The position numbers were made by a program, and so were the translations under genes. Under the pieces are notes generated by a model, which was given only the letters and a program-made list of their open reading frames with translations, was not told where the DNA came from and did no database searches. 60,449 nucleotides of DNA, taken from Rhizobium sp. Root1334 (GTDB lineage: Bacteria; Pseudomonadota; Alphaproteobacteria; Rhizobiales; Rhizobiaceae). Positions 8,607-19,229 of this stretch are shown here, piece after piece (within the stretch, counting starts at the first letter, position 1; each line of letters begins with the position of its first letter). The DNA is taken from contig NZ_LMEY01000010.1 of the NCBI RefSeq assembly GCF_001426665.1, forward strand, positions 1 to 60,449, written 5' to 3'.

Positions 8607-9173
8607 ATGGCAGATGGGCGAAAGGCACTTGAACCCGGGGACATCAATGCCCTAATGGCTGCGGTTGCCGAACGTCAGGACGTCGACGCCTATCAGCTTC
8701 TCTATAAGCATTTCGTTCCGAAGGTCCGCGCTTACATGTCCAAGATCGGCAGCGACCGTGCGTTTGCCGACGAGATGGCACAGGAAGCCATGCTTACGGT
8801 CTGGCGGAAGGCGCGCCTGTTCGATCCGGGCAGGGGACAGGCTTCAACCTGGATCTACACCATTGCTCGAAACGTCCGGATCGACGCTCTACGCCGGGGG
8901 CCTCGGCCGACCTTCGACCCGAACGACCCGGCTTTCGTTCCTGAAGACGAACTTGGCGCCGACGTGGCGTTCGAGCGCCAGCAGGATGCCGACAGGCTCA
9001 GGGTTGCGATGGCTTCATTGAAGCCCGACGAAATCAAAACGCTCCGATTGTCATTCTTCGAGGACATGGCGCACCCCGCCATTGCCGCGGCGCTGGACAT
9101 TCCGATCGGAACCGTGAAATCAAGGATCAGAAACGCATGTCTGAAGCTGCGCGCAATACTCAAGGACGCGTAA
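8607..9173 (+). CDS. rpoE: ECF RNA polymerase sigma factor, RpoE/ChrR-controlled type (ECF11)
   Basis: A 188-residue group IV sigma factor. Region 2 contains the EMAQEAMLTVWRKA stretch and the STWIYTIARNVRIDALRR promoter-melting block; region 4 ends with AALDIPIGTVKSRIRNA, the -35 recognition helix. The ATG at 8607 has GGAGG ten bases upstream and lies 100 bases after the predicted promoter; the open frame to 8508 adds a low-complexity N-terminus. A ChrR anti-sigma gene overlaps its 3' end, placing it with the singlet-oxygen sigma of Rhodobacter. It probably transcribes the folE/phrB and GT29-like operons. Confidence 0.9.
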   Translation: MADGRKALEPGDINALMAAVAERQDVDAYQLLYKHFVPKVRAYMSKIGSDRAFADEMAQEAMLTVWRKARLFDPGRGQASTWIYTIARNVRIDALRRGPRPTFDPNDPAFVPEDELGADVAFERQQDADRLRVAMASLKPDEIKTLRLSFFEDMAHPAIAAALDIPIGTVKSRIRNACLKLRAILKDA

Positions 9174-9814
9174 CTGTCCTTCATCACCTCAGTGACGAGC
9201 TGCTGATGTCCTATGCGGCCGGCACCCTGTCTGAAGGATGGAGCATTGGCGTCGCCACGCATATGTCATTCTGCCCCGTATGTCGCCAGCGCCTTTCCGA
9301 GTTTGAAAGCATCGGCGGCCATTTCCTGGAGTGCGAAGAAGTGGAAGGCGATGAGACCTCCGGGTGGGAGGAAATCCAGAAGCGTCTGGACGTTCCAAGT
9401 TCGAATGTCACTGATATCGCAGTCCGGAGCGATGCCCTGATGCCGCAGCCGCTTTTCTCTTACGTCGAGGCTGCGGGCGGATTGCGGTGGCGCTCTCTGG
9501 GTAGCGGGGCAAGTCAGATGAAGGTGCCGACATCGGATCCAAGCACGATCGTCAGGCTTTTGAAGATACCTGCCGGCAAACCTGTTCCTGAACATGGCCA
9601 TAGTGGCCGCGAGGTGACGCTCGTCCTTGCCGGAAGCTTCGGCGACTCTGTCTCCGTCTTCAACCGCGGGGACGTCGAATTGGCCGATGACGATCTCACG
9701 CACCAGCCGAAGGCCACGCCGGAAGAGGACTGCATCTGCCTGGCGATAACCGAAGCCCCGCTGCGTTTCACCAGCCGGATCGTGCGTTTCCTCCAGCCGT
9801 TTCTCGGTATTTAA
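9137..9814 (+). CDS. chrR: ChrR-family zinc anti-sigma factor with cupin domain
   Basis: A 225-residue anti-sigma factor overlapping the sigma gene by 37 bases. The N-terminal anti-sigma domain has the zinc ligands His17, His42, Cys46 and Cys49, with the 25/4/3 spacing of Rhodobacter ChrR. The C-terminal cupin has HGHSGRE (His153, His155, Glu159) and His189, again matching the spacing of the second ChrR zinc site. In Rhodobacter this domain is needed to release the sigma factor in response to singlet oxygen. All eight ligands are present, so both sensing and binding should be intact. Confidence 0.92.
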   Translation: MSEAARNTQGRVTVLHHLSDELLMSYAAGTLSEGWSIGVATHMSFCPVCRQRLSEFESIGGHFLECEEVEGDETSGWEEIQKRLDVPSSNVTDIAVRSDALMPQPLFSYVEAAGGLRWRSLGSGASQMKVPTSDPSTIVRLLKIPAGKPVPEHGHSGREVTLVLAGSFGDSVSVFNRGDVELADDDLTHQPKATPEEDCICLAITEAPLRFTSRIVRFLQPFLGI

Positions 9815-9878
9815 TCTCAAACGCGGTTGCCGCCTTTCGAAGCGGCCATGATCAGCATCGAACTATCAGGACGACGGC

Positions 9879-11384
9879 ATGACTCACGTTACCGAACGGG
9901 TTGATAGTTTCGAAACCGGTCCCTTTGGCTTTCTCGGAGCAATTGGCCCTGCCAGTTCACTTATCAAGAATTTTGATTGGAGCACCACAACGCTCGGTGC
10001 GATTGCGACGTGGCCCGGCTATTTGAAATCGGCGGTGTCGATAATGCTCCAGTCGCCTGTACCGATGACAATTCTGTGCGGTTCAGACGGGGTGATGATC
10101 TACAATGACGGCTATGCTGTGATCGCCGGCGCAAAGCATCCCGAAATTCTCGGAATGACAGTACGCGACGCTTGGCCAGAAAATGCGGCATTCAATGCCC
10201 ACGTGATGCAGGTCGGTCTTTCTGGCGCGTCACTGACCTACCACGATCAAGAGATAACCCTGCAGCGCGGCGGCCCGCCAGAACAGGTTTGGCTTGACCT
10301 CTTCTATTCGCCCATCCTTGACGAAACCGATCAACCAGCCGGCGTTCTCGCCGTCGTGATTGAAACGACCCAACGGGTGCTTGCCGATCGGCGGCTCGCA
10401 AATGAGCATCACCGTTTGCAAACATTGTTCGAACAGTCGCCGACGTTCATGGCAATGCTCGCCGGACCGGATCACACCTTCGAGATGCTCAATCCTGAAT
10501 GCAGCAGGCTTATAGGCGGACGCGATGTCATCGGCCAGCCCTTGGCGTCGGCGCTTCCCGAGATTGATGAGCAGGGCTTTCTTCCTGCGCTTGATAATGT
10601 CTTTAAGACGGGAGATCCCGCCACACGTCGGTCCGCCAAACTTGTTTTCCAGTCTGTCGATAGCGATCCGGATGAGTGCTTCCTCGACGTCGTCTTCCAG
10701 CCAGTCAGAGACGACGGCGGCGACATCACACACATCTTCGTCCAAGGCTCGGATGTCACAGAGAGGGTGCGCGGTGAACGGCAGCAGATGCTTTTGATCG
10801 CGGAACTCAACCATCGGGTCAAGAACAGCCTGGCGTCCGTCCAGTCCATCGTTGCCCAGACGCTGCGTGCCACGCCGTCGATTGTCCATGCCAGATCCGC
10901 AATCACGTCCCGCATCATGGCGCTCTCGCGTGCGCATGATGTCCTCACACACGAACGCTGGACGGGAGCCGATCTGCACGTGATCATCGAGGCGATGCTT
11001 CAGCCCTTAGAACAACAGGCGAGGGGGCGCTTAGAAATATCAGGACCGAAAGTAAGGCTTACAACGAGAGCGGCGCTGTCACTTTCCTTCGCGCTGAACG
11101 AACTGGCGACAAACGCTGCCACACACGGCTCGCTGTCGAACGATGTTGGTGTTGTTAAACTGTCATGGACGGTGACAGGAGGTGACTTCGGGGAGTTACA
11201 TCTGACCTGGCGCGAGAATGGCGGGCCTGAACTCGTTTCGTCCGGCAGCGCAGGGTTTGGAAACCGGGTAATTTTGCGGGCAATGCCGTTGGAATTGGGT
11301 GGGAAGGCGACCGCCACCTACGATAGGCCGGGGATGGTGTTCAACCTAACGCTGCCATTGGCGAACATCGAAGAGAAATCGTAA
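9879..11384 (+). CDS. HWE-family sensor histidine kinase with two PAS domains
   Basis: A 501-residue soluble kinase. An N-terminal PAS-like domain (about 20-165) and a second PAS (about 180-295) precede the HWE/HisKA_2 core: the phospho-acceptor His312 in ELNHRVKNSLASVQSI and the ATPase N-box NELATNAATHGSLS. No transmembrane segment is present. It starts 64 bases after chrR on the same strand, AGGACG upstream of the ATG, and likely works with the two receiver proteins at 7574-8358. No LOV-type cysteine motif is visible, so a light input is not supported. Confidence 0.88.
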   Translation: MTHVTERVDSFETGPFGFLGAIGPASSLIKNFDWSTTTLGAIATWPGYLKSAVSIMLQSPVPMTILCGSDGVMIYNDGYAVIAGAKHPEILGMTVRDAWPENAAFNAHVMQVGLSGASLTYHDQEITLQRGGPPEQVWLDLFYSPILDETDQPAGVLAVVIETTQRVLADRRLANEHHRLQTLFEQSPTFMAMLAGPDHTFEMLNPECSRLIGGRDVIGQPLASALPEIDEQGFLPALDNVFKTGDPATRRSAKLVFQSVDSDPDECFLDVVFQPVRDDGGDITHIFVQGSDVTERVRGERQQMLLIAELNHRVKNSLASVQSIVAQTLRATPSIVHARSAITSRIMALSRAHDVLTHERWTGADLHVIIEAMLQPLEQQARGRLEISGPKVRLTTRAALSLSFALNELATNAATHGSLSNDVGVVKLSWTVTGGDFGELHLTWRENGGPELVSSGSAGFGNRVILRAMPLELGGKATATYDRPGMVFNLTLPLANIEEKS

Positions 11385-11410
11385 CCTGCAGGATCTGCAC
11401 GGAACAGCAC

Positions 11411-11438
11411 AGGCCCGCCCAAAAGTGAGCGGGCCTTG
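11411..11438. terminator. Bidirectional terminator hairpin
   Basis: AGGCCCGC (11411-11418) pairs with GCGGGCCT (11429-11436) across a ten-base loop, between the convergent kinase and trpB genes. It lacks a long T tract. Confidence 0.55.
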
Positions 11439-11448
11439 CAATAACGTC

Positions 11449-12657
11449 TTACTTATCGAGCTTCAACAGGTTGGATACCGTAAAGATGTCCTTGTCGCCG
11501 CGGCCGCAGAGATTGACGATGATGATCTGATTTGACGTCATCTGGGGTGCGGTCTTCATGACCTCGGCGATGGCGTGCGAAGGCTCCAGCGCAGGAATGA
11601 TGCCTTCCTCGGTCGACAGGAATTGGAACGCTTCGAGCGCCTCGACATCCGTCGCCGATGAGTAGGTCACGCGGCCAGAATCCTTCAGCCACGCATGCTC
11701 CGGCCCAACACCGGGATAGTCGAGACCAGCCGAGATCGAATGGCCTTCATTGATCTGCCCGTCCTCGTCCTGAAGCAGATAAGTCCGGTTGCCGTGTAGC
11801 ACGCCTGACCGTCCTTTCGTCAAAGACGCGCAGTGTTCCAACGTATCGAGACCTTTTCCAGCAGGCTCGACCCCGACCATCTTTACACTGGCATCGGAAA
11901 GAAACGGGTGGAAGAGGCCAATGGCGTTGGAACCGCCGCCGACGGCTGCGACCAGAAGATCGGGAAGGCGACCTTCCTGTTCCAGTATCTGCTCTCGTGC
12001 CTCAATGCCGATCACCGACTGCAGCGTTCTCACCATTTCGGGATAGGGATGCGGCCCGGCGACGGTTCCAATCAGATAGTATGTGTCGTCGACGTTCGAA
12101 ACCCAGTCCCGGAGCGCCTCGTTCATCGCATCCTTCAGGGTGCCATTGCCCGACGTCACAGGCCGCACTTCCGCGCCAAGCAGTTTCATCCTGAAGACGT
12201 TCGGAGCCTGTCGCTCGATGTCCTTCGCGCCCATGTAGATGATGCACTGAAGGCCGAACCGCGCCGCCACGGTGGCGGTTGCGACGCCATGCTGTCCCGC
12301 ACCTGTTTCGGCGATGATACGGCGCTTTCCCATCCTGCGGGCGATTAGAATCTGGCCCATGCAGTTGTTAATCTTATGGGACCCCGTGTGGTTGAGCTCG
12401 TCGCGCTTCATGTAGACGCGCGCGCCTCCCAGCCGGGCCGTCAGGCGTTCCGCGAAATATAGAGGGCTGGGCCGTCCCACGTATGTGCGTGAATACTGAT
12501 CCAGTTCATCCCAGAACGATGGGTCTGTCTTGGCACTCTGCCATTCAGCGTTGACCGCGAGCAGTAACGGCATCAACGTCTCGGCAACGAAGCGGCCGCC
12601 GAACGGGCCGAAAAAGCCCTCAGCATTGGGCAGGGCGTAGGATAACATGTGGCGCAT
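11449..12657 (-). CDS. trpB: Tryptophan synthase beta chain, not linked to trpA
   Basis: A 402-residue PLP enzyme that condenses indole with serine. The PLP lysine is Lys95 in [12 protein letters not shown]; the phosphate-binding loop GGGSNAIG and the alpha-subunit interface block [17 protein letters not shown] are intact, so this is a TrpB1-type protein. The start is the ATG at 12657 with GGAG nine bases upstream; the open frame extends 33 codons further without family sequence. There is no trpA or trpF on either side, unlike the usual rhizobial trpFBA arrangement, so it may be a second copy. Confidence 0.92.
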   Translation of the reverse strand: MRHMLSYALPNAEGFFGPFGGRFVAETLMPLLLAVNAEWQSAKTDPSFWDELDQYSRTYVGRPSPLYFAERLTARLGGARVYMKRDELNHTGSHKINNCMGQILIARRMGKRRIIAETGAGQHGVATATVAARFGLQCIIYMGAKDIERQAPNVFRMKLLGAEVRPVTSGNGTLKDAMNEALRDWVSNVDDTYYLIGTVAGPHPYPEMVRTLQSVIGIEAREQILEQEGRLPDLLVAAVGGGSNAIGLFHPFLSDASVKMVGVEPAGKGLDTLEHCASLTKGRSGVLHGNRTYLLQDEDGQINEGHSISAGLDYPGVGPEHAWLKDSGRVTYSSATDVEALEAFQFLSTEEGIIPALEPSHAIAEVMKTAPQMTSNQIIIVNLCGRGDKDIFTVSNLLKLDK

Positions 12658-12967
12658 AGCGGTGAGCTCCAATCTGCAGCGGATACGCGAAGGAGCGCTC
12701 CTCGGATGGCGCGCGAGGAAATTAATTCCAAAACATCGCATTGATCCTTCAAACAACAGTTCGAGGTCGTTTACACCTGTGGATTAGGCCGGCCCATGGA
12801 CCATCAAAAACGATTGTCGAACGGTGCAGACCGGTGATTGCCAATACGGGCGGCATCACCTTGGGCAGTCTGAATCTTACAGCCAACCGGATTTTTTAAA
12901 CCGGCAAAACAAGACACTGCACAAAACAACGATGGCACCAAGCACCACGAAATACCCATAGCGCGTG
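12658..12967. other. Intergenic region upstream of trpB
   Basis: About 310 bases between trpB and the end of the broken GGDEF gene. I see no gene, terminator or clear promoter. Confidence 0.4.
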
Positions 12968-14797
12968 TCAAGTTCGTTCGGCGATATCGTGGCTCTTGGC
13001 GACTGCACTTTTCATTCTTGCGTCGTAGAGACGATGATGGGACCCGGTAACTTTCGCCTCATACATAGCGATGTCTGCCAATTGAAGCAGCTCTTCTGCC
13101 GAAGAACTGTCTTTTGGATACTGAGCAACACCGATGCTGACGTCAAGCGAATGGGGTTTTCCCGACGCTATGACGGGGGCCGCCAGGGAGTGTCGTAAAC
13201 GTCCGACGAGGTTCAACACCTCGCTCTCGGAGACGTTTTCGACAACCAATACGAATTCGTCACTATCGATGCGTGCAAGGGTTTCTGAACCACGAGCGGT
13301 TGATTGGAAGCGACGCGCAACCTCGATGGGGACTTCATCACCAACGGAATGACCACGCGTATCGTTGATTTCCTTGAAGCGATCAAGATCGAGAAAAAGC
13401 AGGCAGACATTAAGCGTGGCTTGCTTGCCTCTCTCAACAGCCGGGCGCAGATGATCCAGCAGGAGCGTACGGTTTGCGAGACCCGTAAGGGCGTCAAAGA
13501 ACGCCAATTCCTGGATATAATTATCCTTGGCTTTTCTCTGCGTAACGTCCTGAACGATCGCTATAAAAACAGGTGGTTGTTCGCCCGCCGCAAAATGGAG
13601 GTGAATTTCGGCGAGGTAAACGCTCCCATCTTTCCGCTTATGCGAGGTTTCAAATGACAAACTGGCGGTTTCCTGTCTGACCAAAGGGCCGATCATTGCC
13701 TCGAAGCTCGCCTGCGTCATTTCCGGTTTGATATCGATTGGAGTGAGATCGAGCACTTCCTCGCTAGAATATCCGAGATTTTCGCGTGCCCCCCGGTTCA
13801 CGAGAACGAACTTCAGTGTCTCAGCATCGAAGACATAAAGCTCGTTCGACGAATGGTCGAGGATGCGGCCGATGCTCGCGAGCTTGGCATCGGTCAGCTT
13901 CCGATCAGTAATATCCTGAAACGTCCCAATGATATGGGCTGGCGCACCATTCAAAACCTCGACATCGCCGATGGAGCGTATCCGGCGTTTTCGTCCACGC
14001 GCAGTTATAAAGTCAGCCTCAATTTCAAAGGCTTTGCCCAGGATGATTGCGTCCTGCACCGCAGATCGAACATGTGTCCGATCTGGCTCGGGATAGAATT
14101 CCAGGCCCTTTTCCAGGGATACAGTCTCGCCATCCTCAAGCTCGTGAAGGACACGAATTTGATCGGACCAAATCACATCATTGGTCGCGATATCGATGCG
14201 CCAGGCGCCGATGGCCGCCATCCGTTCGACTTGCTCCAGCAACGTTTCGCGGCGCTTCGCCTCTGTAGTTTGACGATTGGCTTCCTCGTTCGCGGCCTTC
14301 GCTGCGGTCAGATGGAAATGCGCAGCCAACAAACCTTCGACAGCGCATCCCAAGCGAGTGAGTTGCTGCACCTGTTCATCACTCGGTATTCTTGGGACTG
14401 TATCAATAACGCAGAGAGCTCCCAAAAAGAGCTCGCCATCGAATGACAGCGGTACGCCCGCATAAAATCGAATTTTCGGCTCACCTGTGACGAGCGGATT
14501 ATCCTTGAAACGCGCATCGACCGAGGCGTCCTGCACAATCAGGGGCATTTTTAGGCTGATTGTATGATCGCAAAATGCGACACTTCTTGACGTTCCCTCC
14601 AATTCGGTTCCACACCTAGCCTTGAATCATTGCCGTTCTTCAGCAATGAGCGAGACAAGCGATGTCCGGCATTTGAATATGGCTGCAGCCGCTTCCACGA
14701 TAGCGTTAAAAGCCGCCGTTGGTGGCGTCCCGATTATTTCGAGGTTGTGAAGTGCCGTAACGCGCTTCCGCTCTTCAGTCAGGTTTGATGCAAGCAC
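12968..14797 (-). pseudogene. GAF-PAS-PAS-GGDEF protein interrupted by an in-frame stop
   Basis: The reading frame from a GTG at 14797 (AGGA eight bases upstream) encodes NLTEERKRVTALHNLEIIG, the normal start of a GAF-type sensor, and runs 56 codons to a TGA at 14629-14627. It then continues in the same frame as FKARCGTELEGTSRSVAF. Relatives have a conserved RQWFKA here, so the TGA replaces a TGG. The remaining 544 codons hold the rest of GAF, two PAS domains and a GGDEF domain whose signature is DSDEF instead of GGDEF. Restart at a TTG at 14602 could give a truncated product, but the GAF domain would be lost and the active site is degenerate. Confidence 0.8.
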
Positions 14798-15100
14798 GAC
14801 CGTGTTCCTACTCAGATATTCCGGTGGATCGAAACAAGCTTTGGGTTGAAGAAAGATATTTCACCCGACTTTGCATGTGACTATGCCTGATTTTTCTGAA
14901 CGAATCCTTTTGGGACGGCAAAGCTATCGATTGTTGGATTTGCGGTCATTTTGCCTCGTCTTTCGGTTGGTCGGCGCGATAACAGTCACAGCCGATAATC
15001 TCGTGGGATATCATGAGCACCGGGCGGCACGACTCGGCGCAGCGCAAGCGTAGTGCGCCGAGTTATTAATCCATATCTTCGCTGATCGACGTCAGGACAG
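14798..15100. other. Intergenic region with inverted repeat
   Basis: About 300 bases between dabA and the broken GGDEF gene. It contains a perfect 10-bp hairpin, ACTCGGCGCA (15032-15041) with TGCGCCGAGT (15054-15063), followed on the plus side by TATTAAT. It may end dabA transcription, although the T-rich side faces the other way. No gene is seen. Confidence 0.45.
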
Positions 15101-17518
15101 TCAGGCGATGGCATTCGCATGCGCGCAATTTTTTGTGTCCTGCTGACGTTCGTCTCGCCAATTAAGCCCGCCATCATAACGCCAGACCATCTGCCCGTTC
15201 TCGTCGAGCGCAAAGAGGCTAAGCCATCCATTGTCGAAGAGGCCACGCACCTGCGGATGCCGCTTCAAGATGTCGGAGATCGCCTCTTTCGGTGCCTCGA
15301 CGGCCACGGTCAGGCGAAGCGGCTCGTGGACGAAATCCACACCGTCATGCACCGACTGCCAAGGAAGGCCTGCGCGCAGGTTTCCGCCATTGCCCTCGAC
15401 CACTCCAATGCCACCGACGACATTGTGCAGCAGCTTGTTGCCCGCCCCGAAGAGCGTGGGCGCGACCGTGGAGCCGAAATATTGCAGGCTGATCCAGCTC
15501 GCGACGACGACGGGGGCCGTGAGGATGAGCTCAAGGATCTTGAAGCCCTCATCCTTGCGCCAGGCATAGTCGTGCAGGAAAGCCTGACCTTCCAGCGACC
15601 GACCGGCGGTGCGCTTCCGCGGCGCGGCGATAAAGGCACGGCAGCCGGCAAGCCCGAGCTCTGGCCGGACTTCCGACCAATCCCGGCTGCGCTCAATGAC
15701 GCTCTGCGCCGTTGCCCGCGGCAAACGTCTCGCCCTCTCGGCCCGCGTCAACCGGCCAGCTTGGGCGAGCCATTGCCGGATACGGTCGATGTCCTCGGCC
15801 CCGATGTCGTTCTCAAGATCGCCTTCGAACAGCGTCACGGTATCCGTCGTCGTATCGTGCAGGCTGCCAAGGAAGACGGTGTCCGCAGGGACGGCGATGC
15901 CGTTGGTTGCAAGCTGCTCGCGCACCGCGCGATCGTTCAGCAGGTCGGCCAGCAGACGGGCATTGACGTCGCCCGCGTAGCCGCCGCAGGCACCGCAATG
16001 GAAGGCGCTGGCGTATGGATTATTGATCACGTTGGCGCCATGCCCGGAGATCAGCACGAAGCGGCCAAAATCTTCGGTGAGCGACATGGCCTTGAGTACT
16101 GTTTCAGCAATAACGGCCCGGGTTTCGAGGTCGAGGCTGGGGCCAAAGCGGGGCTTGGCGGTATCCGGACCCTTGCCCTTGCTGAAGCCCAGACCATCGC
16201 GCACCAGCTTGCCGGCATAAATGGGGCCCATCGCCTCGACGAAAGCAAAGGAGGAAACAGCGGCCAGCTTGAACCGGCCCCAGGCCCGAACCGCACGGGC
16301 GCTGAACCGCGCCTGCTGGTCGGCATCCTGATCGTGATCGACGGCACTGCAGCTGAAGACGGATGGCTTCAGCAAGACCGGCAGACGGTGTTCGGAGACG
16401 TCGGAGGCAAAACCCTTGTGACTTGCGCCGAGACCGAAGAAGCCGGCAAAGCCGAGCGTCCGAATGCCCGGATCGATGCTTTCCAGCGAGCGCCTGAAGA
16501 CTTCAGAGCGCACGTCGATGCAGAAGGCGGCCTGCAGAACCGGCCGCAACTCGGCAATCTTGATTGTCGAGGGTGCAGCAAGCTTCACGGCGAGCTTCCG
16601 CTGCGCTGCGCGCTCGGCAGCCACCTGCAGCAACCCGTCGATGACGGTGTCGAAATCGGGGTTGATCGGCTCGACATGGGTGCGCCGTACCCGCTGCCAC
16701 TCGCTCTCGATTCCAGCCTTGTGACGCGCATAAAGCGCCTCTTCGAAGACAAGCCGGATCGCCAGCAGTTCGAGCGCCGTCGTATCCGTCCGACCCTCGA
16801 TCTCGGCCTTGAACTGGATGTGGCGCGCGAACTGCGCCCAGCCACCGACAGTCAACAGAAGCTGGTGGAAATAGGTGCCGGGCTCCGCGCCGAGGCCGAG
16901 CGAGATGGTGGCCCGCTCGATGGCAACATGCGGCGTTTCCGGCGTTTCCGCCACATGAGTACCAAAACCCTTGAGGCCAAGGATTTCCGGCGTTAGGTCA
17001 TGGGTCGCGAACGCACGCCATGCGGCATAGAGGCCGTTGCGCCGGGAAGAGGCCCAGAGTGCGTGGCCCTGATCGAAGAAACCGGCAGCAAAGGTCCCAA
17101 TCCGATCTGAAATGAGCCCCGGCCAGTCTTTCCCCGTAGCACTCGCTGCGAGTTCGGCGACGGTCGGCAAAGCAGCGATCGGTTGCGCCTCCTCGAAAAC
17201 CATGGCTTTCAAGGCTAAAAGGTCGATGCGATTGAAGAGCGGGTGTGAATCGAGCGCCGCAACGAGATCCTCGTCGATGATATCACCGCTCTCGATCTTC
17301 TGGACATAGTGCTTGCGCGGCAACGCGAGCCGCACGCCGGCGATCCGGGCGATTCGAGCAGCCGTCTGGTCGAGGGTTTCGACTACCTGGCCAAGGAAAG
17401 GGTTGACGGCGACCGTCGCCGTGAGTGGCCAGGCCGGTGGGATGGCCCGCACCGCCTGATCTGCAGCCCGCGCCAGGGCTTCGCCGATCAGCGTGTCGAC
17501 TGTGGTTATCTCGTTCAT
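15101..17518 (-). CDS. dabA: DabA, carbonic-anhydrase-like subunit of the inorganic carbon pump
   Basis: An 805-residue DUF2309/UPF0753 protein. DabA works with the membrane protein DabB to hydrate CO2 to bicarbonate in one direction and so accumulate inorganic carbon. The zinc site typical of the family is visible: a CIDVRSE segment (Cys and Asp) in the middle and [20 protein letters not shown] (His and Cys) later. Length is normal for the family. It begins 5 bases after dabB ends, in one operon. Confidence 0.92.
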   Translation of the reverse strand: MNEITTVDTLIGEALARAADQAVRAIPPAWPLTATVAVNPFLGQVVETLDQTAARIARIAGVRLALPRKHYVQKIESGDIIDEDLVAALDSHPLFNRIDLLALKAMVFEEAQPIAALPTVAELAASATGKDWPGLISDRIGTFAAGFFDQGHALWASSRRNGLYAAWRAFATHDLTPEILGLKGFGTHVAETPETPHVAIERATISLGLGAEPGTYFHQLLLTVGGWAQFARHIQFKAEIEGRTDTTALELLAIRLVFEEALYARHKAGIESEWQRVRRTHVEPINPDFDTVIDGLLQVAAERAAQRKLAVKLAAPSTIKIAELRPVLQAAFCIDVRSEVFRRSLESIDPGIRTLGFAGFFGLGASHKGFASDVSEHRLPVLLKPSVFSCSAVDHDQDADQQARFSARAVRAWGRFKLAAVSSFAFVEAMGPIYAGKLVRDGLGFSKGKGPDTAKPRFGPSLDLETRAVIAETVLKAMSLTEDFGRFVLISGHGANVINNPYASAFHCGACGGYAGDVNARLLADLLNDRAVREQLATNGIAVPADTVFLGSLHDTTTDTVTLFEGDLENDIGAEDIDRIRQWLAQAGRLTRAERARRLPRATAQSVIERSRDWSEVRPELGLAGCRAFIAAPRKRTAGRSLEGQAFLHDYAWRKDEGFKILELILTAPVVVASWISLQYFGSTVAPTLFGAGNKLLHNVVGGIGVVEGNGGNLRAGLPWQSVHDGVDFVHEPLRLTVAVEAPKEAISDILKRHPQVRGLFDNGWLSLFALDENGQMVWRYDGGLNWRDERQQDTKNCAHANAIA

Positions 17519-17522
17519 AGGT

Positions 17523-19106
17523 TCACTCCTTCACGGAAGCTGGGGTTGGCGAGGCGGAACGCGAGAGGGTCCAGCCGCCGAGCAGGCGATCGAAGAGGGC
17601 ATTGACATAAAGGCCGTTGGCGAGATGGACCCTGAGGCCCGCCGCCGCCGGATGATAGGCCCAGAGCGGGAACAGCGACTGGGCCACCGCCACCACGCCG
17701 AAGGTGACGACGGCGAGCAGCATCAGTGTCCACTCGAGCGGACCGGGCTGCGGTGTTGCCGGCAGCGTGCCGAGCATCAGGTAGTCGGCGATCCACTGGA
17801 GTGCGAAGTAGGCCGTGGCAGCTGCGATTGCGTACAGTGACGTTCGCCAGGTCAGAGCACGCGGCGCCGCGTCCGCAAGCCCCTGGGCGATGAGATAGGC
17901 GACACCGAATATCAGGATCGCACCGAGTGCGAGCGCCTGCGGTGGCTTGCCTGCGAAACCGAAGAGCAGTCCAATCACAGCATAGATGGCGAGTGCTGCA
18001 AAGAAGGCGCGACCGACAGCTTTTGCACTGGGAACTGTGACAGGGCCGGGACGCCTGATTGAAGAGACTGTTTCAATCGCGGAGCCGGACGATAGAAAAG
18101 CATGGGCCTTGTAAAGCGAGTGGGCCACGATGTGAAGAAGCGCGATGGGAAAGAGCGCCAGACCGCATTGCAGGATCATGAAGCCCATCTGCGCGACCGT
18201 CGACCAGGCAAGTGAGGTTTTGACCGCCGATTGGGTGAGCATGACAACACTGCCGAAGACCGCTGTGAAGCCCCCGACCATGACCAGCACCGCAAGCACG
18301 ATCGGTGCCTGCAACAGGACGTCGGCAAAGCGGATGAGCAGGAAGCCGCCGCCGTTGACCACACCGGCATGCAGCAGCGCGGAGACCGGGGTTGGCGTTT
18401 CCATCACTTCTGTCAGCCATCCATGGGTCGGGAATTGCGCGGATTTGACAAGCGCGGCGATTGCGAGCAGCGCAGCAGCACCTATGGTCAATGGCAGACC
18501 TTCGCCCTCCCGCGCAGCCGTGAGGATCGTCGCAATATCTGCGGTTCCGAAGGTGACGGCGAGCAACACCATGGCACCAACCAGAGCAAGGTCACCCATC
18601 CGCGAAACGATGAACTTCTTGCGGGCCGCTCGCTGGGCAGCGATTCGCTCCGGGTAGAACAACAGGAGTTGGTGCAAAAACAGGCTAGACGCGACCCAGC
18701 CGACAACAAGCTGCATCAGCGTGCCGGATTGCACGAGGAAAAGAACGGCCGCGAGCGTCGCGGTCATCCAGCCAGTGAATGGACTTTGTCGTGCCTCCCC
18801 GTCGAGGAAGGTACCGGCGTAACGCAGCACGACCCAGCCGATGAAGGAGACGAGCAGAAGCATCACCAGACTGACGAGATCGAGTCGGGACGCGAACGTG
18901 AAGTAGCTAAAGCCGATAGGCGGGCTGGTTTCTGGGCCGTGCAGAGCCAAAACAATGCAGGACAAGACAGCAACTCCGAATGCGCCGATTGCCGACAGCT
19001 CTGCAATGCAAATTGCAACGCGGGGACGAAGGCCCGGCGCCAGGAAACAATACAAGGACGCAACGGCGAGAAGCATCGGCGCTATCAGCGGCAGACTAAC
19101 AATCAT
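17523..19106 (-). CDS. dabB: DabB, NuoL/MrpA-like proton channel subunit
   Basis: A 527-residue polytopic membrane protein of the proton-translocating NADH dehydrogenase (NuoL/MrpA) family. The characteristic [17 protein letters not shown] and [16 protein letters not shown] segments are intact. The start is the ATG at 19106 with GGAG seven bases upstream; an earlier start at 19196 would overlap the operator palindrome. With DabA immediately downstream this is the energy-coupling half of the DAB carbon pump rather than part of a respiratory complex. Confidence 0.9.
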   Translation of the reverse strand: MIVSLPLIAPMLLAVASLYCFLAPGLRPRVAICIAELSAIGAFGVAVLSCIVLALHGPETSPPIGFSYFTFASRLDLVSLVMLLLVSFIGWVVLRYAGTFLDGEARQSPFTGWMTATLAAVLFLVQSGTLMQLVVGWVASSLFLHQLLLFYPERIAAQRAARKKFIVSRMGDLALVGAMVLLAVTFGTADIATILTAAREGEGLPLTIGAAALLAIAALVKSAQFPTHGWLTEVMETPTPVSALLHAGVVNGGGFLLIRFADVLLQAPIVLAVLVMVGGFTAVFGSVVMLTQSAVKTSLAWSTVAQMGFMILQCGLALFPIALLHIVAHSLYKAHAFLSSGSAIETVSSIRRPGPVTVPSAKAVGRAFFAALAIYAVIGLLFGFAGKPPQALALGAILIFGVAYLIAQGLADAAPRALTWRTSLYAIAAATAYFALQWIADYLMLGTLPATPQPGPLEWTLMLLAVVTFGVVAVAQSLFPLWAYHPAAAGLRVHLANGLYVNALFDRLLGGWTLSRSASPTPASVKE

Positions 19107-19164
19107 GAACGATCTCCAGTTGGGGCCGACACTTTTGGAAAGCGGCGTCGATCTGACGGAGGTG

Positions 19165-19188
19165 TTATCAGCTGTGTAGCTCTGATAA
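19165..19188. promoter_or_regulatory. Palindrome, probable LysR-type operator
   Basis: TTATCAG and CTGATAA form perfect 7-base arms around a 10-base spacer, in the dabB/LysR intergenic region. This fits the T-N11-A dyad bound by LysR-type regulators. A second dyad, TTCTAT-AAA-ATAGAA, lies at 19213-19227 just before the LysR start codon and could serve autoregulation. Confidence 0.6.
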
Positions 19189-19229
19189 AAATTCATTGTT
19201 TCTGCAAATTCGTTCTATAAAATAGAAGA

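Noticed and set aside
15119..16996. Long 625-codon plus-strand open frame
   Set aside because: It lies wholly opposite dabA, has no recognisable domain and reflects G+C-rich codon bias of the real gene.
18231..19220. 329-codon plus-strand open frame
   Set aside because: Antisense shadow of dabB; sequence is rich in His, Arg and Gln with no family signal.
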